Shown here one piece after another: positions 39,630 through 40,852 of a DNA stretch of 40,852 nucleotides; position 1 is the first letter of the stretch, and each line of letters starts with the position of its first letter. Under the pieces are notes generated by a model that worked only from the letters and a program-made list of their open reading frames with translations, searched no databases and was not told where the DNA came from. The stretch comes from UBA9676 sp036522155 (lineage in GTDB: Bacteria > Actinomycetota > Actinomycetes > Streptosporangiales > Streptosporangiaceae): contig DATDGI010000094.1 in the NCBI GenBank assembly GCA_036522155.1, positions 1 through 40,852 of the forward strand, written 5' to 3'. The translations under genes were made by a program, and so were the position numbers.

Positions 39630-40313
39630 GTGACGTCCACAGAAGGTGCAACCAAGGAATCACTCGTTGAATCGATCTCACGAGATCTCAGGGAACAGAT
39701 CCTCACAGGCAAACTCGCACCGGGTAGGCGCATTTCACAGCTATCCATCGCCGAGCACTATGGCGTCAGCCGAATGCCCGTGCGCGAAGCTCTGCGCGCC
39801 CTGAGTAGTGCGGGACTCGTAGTGATGGAGTCTGCTCGCGGGGCGCGCGTGGCGCCATTGGACGGCACTGACCTGCGCGAAGTTTACTTGATGCGTGAGC
39901 GACTCGAGCCCATGGCCGTCGCGCTAGCCGTACCACGAGTGAGCGAAACAGACATCGCCCAGGCAGCAGACCTCCTCAAGGAGATGGAGGGCCTTGGAGC
40001 AGGGGACAGCGAATGGCTTCGTCTAGACAGGCAGTTCCACACCATGTGGTACGAGCATACTGCTATGCCCCGCTTGACCCGGACGATTGAGCAGCTCTGG
40101 GATGTGGCGCAGCGGTATCGGGCCATATTTAGCATGACACCTGGCGCAGGCAGTATCTCTGACCTCGAACACTGGTTGATGCTAGAGGCAATCCGTAGAC
40201 GTTCACCGGCCGATGCTGAGGCGCTTCTTCAGGTCCATCTGCGCCATGTACGGTCCACCTTGGAAACTTCCGTTGCTCAAAATTCCCGGCGCCGCCATCA
40301 TCCTTTAGGCTAG
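39630..40313 (+). CDS. GntR-family regulator, FadR/FCD subfamily
   Basis: 227 residues. The N-terminal winged helix covers about 14-75: LREQILTGKLAPGRRISQLS, then HYGVSRMPVREALRALSSAG is the recognition region. The C-terminal helical FCD domain (about 85-215) has DLREVYLMRERLEPMAVALA and the metal/ligand residues Asp and His in LDRQFHTMWYEHT and later HLRHV. FCD regulators sense small organic acids or amino acids and usually repress a neighbouring operon. The GTG at 39630 has GAGGAGG upstream. It is divergent from the permease-led cluster and is its probable regulator. Confidence 0.92.
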   Translation: MTSTEGATKESLVESISRDLREQILTGKLAPGRRISQLSIAEHYGVSRMPVREALRALSSAGLVVMESARGARVAPLDGTDLREVYLMRERLEPMAVALAVPRVSETDIAQAADLLKEMEGLGAGDSEWLRLDRQFHTMWYEHTAMPRLTRTIEQLWDVAQRYRAIFSMTPGAGSISDLEHWLMLEAIRRRSPADAEALLQVHLRHVRSTLETSVAQNSRRRHHPLG

Positions 40314-40670
40314 TCCGTTCCCCGTTCACGGTAACTGTCTCTCGCACTGGGGCCGGTGACGGCGCCCGTGCAGCGGCCGCAGGGTGCGGCCTCCTCCGGC
40401 TTCATCAGGCGGGTCACCTAACTGTCAGCGATGACGTAGCCGCAGACCGGCACTCCGACAACGACAACACAATTGATGCCGGGGCCCGGCCAGGCCCCTG
40501 GCCAGGCCTGCCGGACACTGGCAGAACTATCATTCCAGGCGAAGTAGCTGTTCCGGACCTTGCGCCGCCGAGTTTCGGGCCAGACGCCGCAAGACATCCT
40601 GAGCAGACATTTCCCGTACAGCTGCACGAACTTGAACCGGGGGCTTCTTGCGCCCTGCTCCGGCCCATGA
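40314..40670. other. mostly gene-free stretch
   Basis: After the GntR gene there are two overlapping minus-strand frames (40414-40794 and 40418-40765). The second has a somewhat protein-like end (NSYFAWNDSSASVRQAWPG, then a Val-rich stretch), but no start signal and no family similarity. I do not call it a gene. The small hairpin at 40375-40391 lies here. Confidence 0.35.
40375..40391 (+). terminator. short hairpin after the GntR gene
   Basis: GGCCGC, loop AGGGT, GCGGCC: a perfect 6-base stem about 60 bases after the GntR stop. No T-tract follows. A weak terminator candidate. Confidence 0.35.
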
Positions 40671-40778
40671 CTACAGCCCGCCGGTCCAGTTCTGGTTCCC
40701 GGCGGGGACCGGCTGGACTGCCCGGGCAATGTCGGGGGCACGTCCCAGCTGTGCGGGGCGGACAAGGCCGGGCTTCAT
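40671..40778 (-). CDS. possible 35-residue small protein
   Basis: The ATG at 40778 overlaps the stop of the partial gene at the right edge (ATGA), and GAGGGCGGG lies just upstream, as expected for a coupled gene. The product (KPGLVRPAQLGRAPDIARAV, ending in NWTGGL) has no recognisable motif. It may be spurious or a worn-out gene start. Confidence 0.25.
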   Translation of the reverse strand: MKPGLVRPAQLGRAPDIARAVQPVPAGNQNWTGGL

Positions 40779-40852
40779 GACCCGCCCTCACCACGCCCGG
40801 CGCCGGCTGCGCCCTCGGCGGCGGCCAGCCGTACGGGGTCGAGGTCGGCGAC
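40775..40852 (-). CDS. C-terminal end of a gene entering from the right (partial)
   Basis: The frame is open to the window edge and ends in TGA at 40775-40777 after 25 residues. It reads VADLDPVRLAAAEGAAGAGR, a plausible protein end. Too short to name a family. Overlap with the next short frame by ATGA supports a real stop. Confidence 0.4.
   Translation of the reverse strand, partial: VADLDPVRLAAAEGAAGAGRGEGGS

Noticed and set aside
40418..40765. Minus-strand frame with NSYFAWNDSSASVRQ
   Set aside because: Part of it looks like protein, but the upstream half does not and there is no start signal; it could be a relic, but that cannot be supported.

Overview
The window looks like chromosomal DNA of a high-GC actinobacterium, probably from the Streptosporangiales or a similar filamentous lineage. 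Codon third positions are strongly G/C, GTG starts are common, and the gene families are typical of that group (ArsR-SRPBCC pairs, PadR-membrane protein pairs, glyoxalase-like VOC proteins). This is inference from sequence alone; there is no rRNA or other taxonomic marker. I saw no tRNA, rRNA or CRISPR array.

Layout. (1) 1-11.3 kb is a patchwork of small, mostly single genes: a partial metallopeptidase-like end, an alpha/beta hydrolase, a visibly less GC-rich orphan membrane protein beside a decayed IS256-type transposase, two convergent VOC genes, a dodecin, a membrane protein, two paralogous ArsR modules (one regulator intact with an SRPBCC gene, one truncated in front of a DHFR-like gene) with near-identical promoter/operator regions, and a DapA-like aldolase. 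Fragments of an XRE-type regulator and of a PadR/membrane protein pair mark gene decay. (2) 11.6-17.2 kb holds an AraC regulator, a secreted protein, a Phd/RelE-type toxin-antitoxin pair, a lipoprotein, an intact membrane protein/PadR unit and an unusual SDR. (3) 17.4-24.8 kb is a minus-strand unit encoding a polyamine/spermidine-type ABC importer (ATPase, Tat-like lipoprotein binding protein, two permeases) with an Amidohydro_3 enzyme in front and a UGT-like glycosyltransferase behind.

(4) 25.6-39.0 kb is the highlight: fourteen confident genes on the minus strand, most overlapping or a few bases apart, with a GntR/FCD regulator divergently placed at 39.63 kb. In order of transcription: APC amino-acid permease, two classical SDRs, a polysaccharide-deacetylase-fold enzyme of the PgdA/cyclic-imide-hydrolase type, RidA, L-asparaginase-like amidohydrolase, a Zn-ribbon threonine-synthase-like PLP enzyme, a fold-III PLP amino-acid deaminase/D-threonine-aldolase-like enzyme, 5-oxoprolinase PxpA-PxpB-PxpC, a tautomerase, a class III aminotransferase, a stand-alone LarC C-terminal-like domain, and a class II glutamine amidotransferase-like hydrolase. 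Read together, these suggest uptake and stepwise opening of a cyclic amide/imide or gamma-glutamyl/hydroxy-amino-acid compound, release of ammonia, and channelling of the carbon through PLP chemistry, with RidA removing reactive enamines. The actual substrate cannot be read from the sequence. I do not know this exact gene combination as a described pathway.

The last 0.5 kb after the GntR gene is weakly coding at best and ends in the 3' tail of a gene running in from the right.
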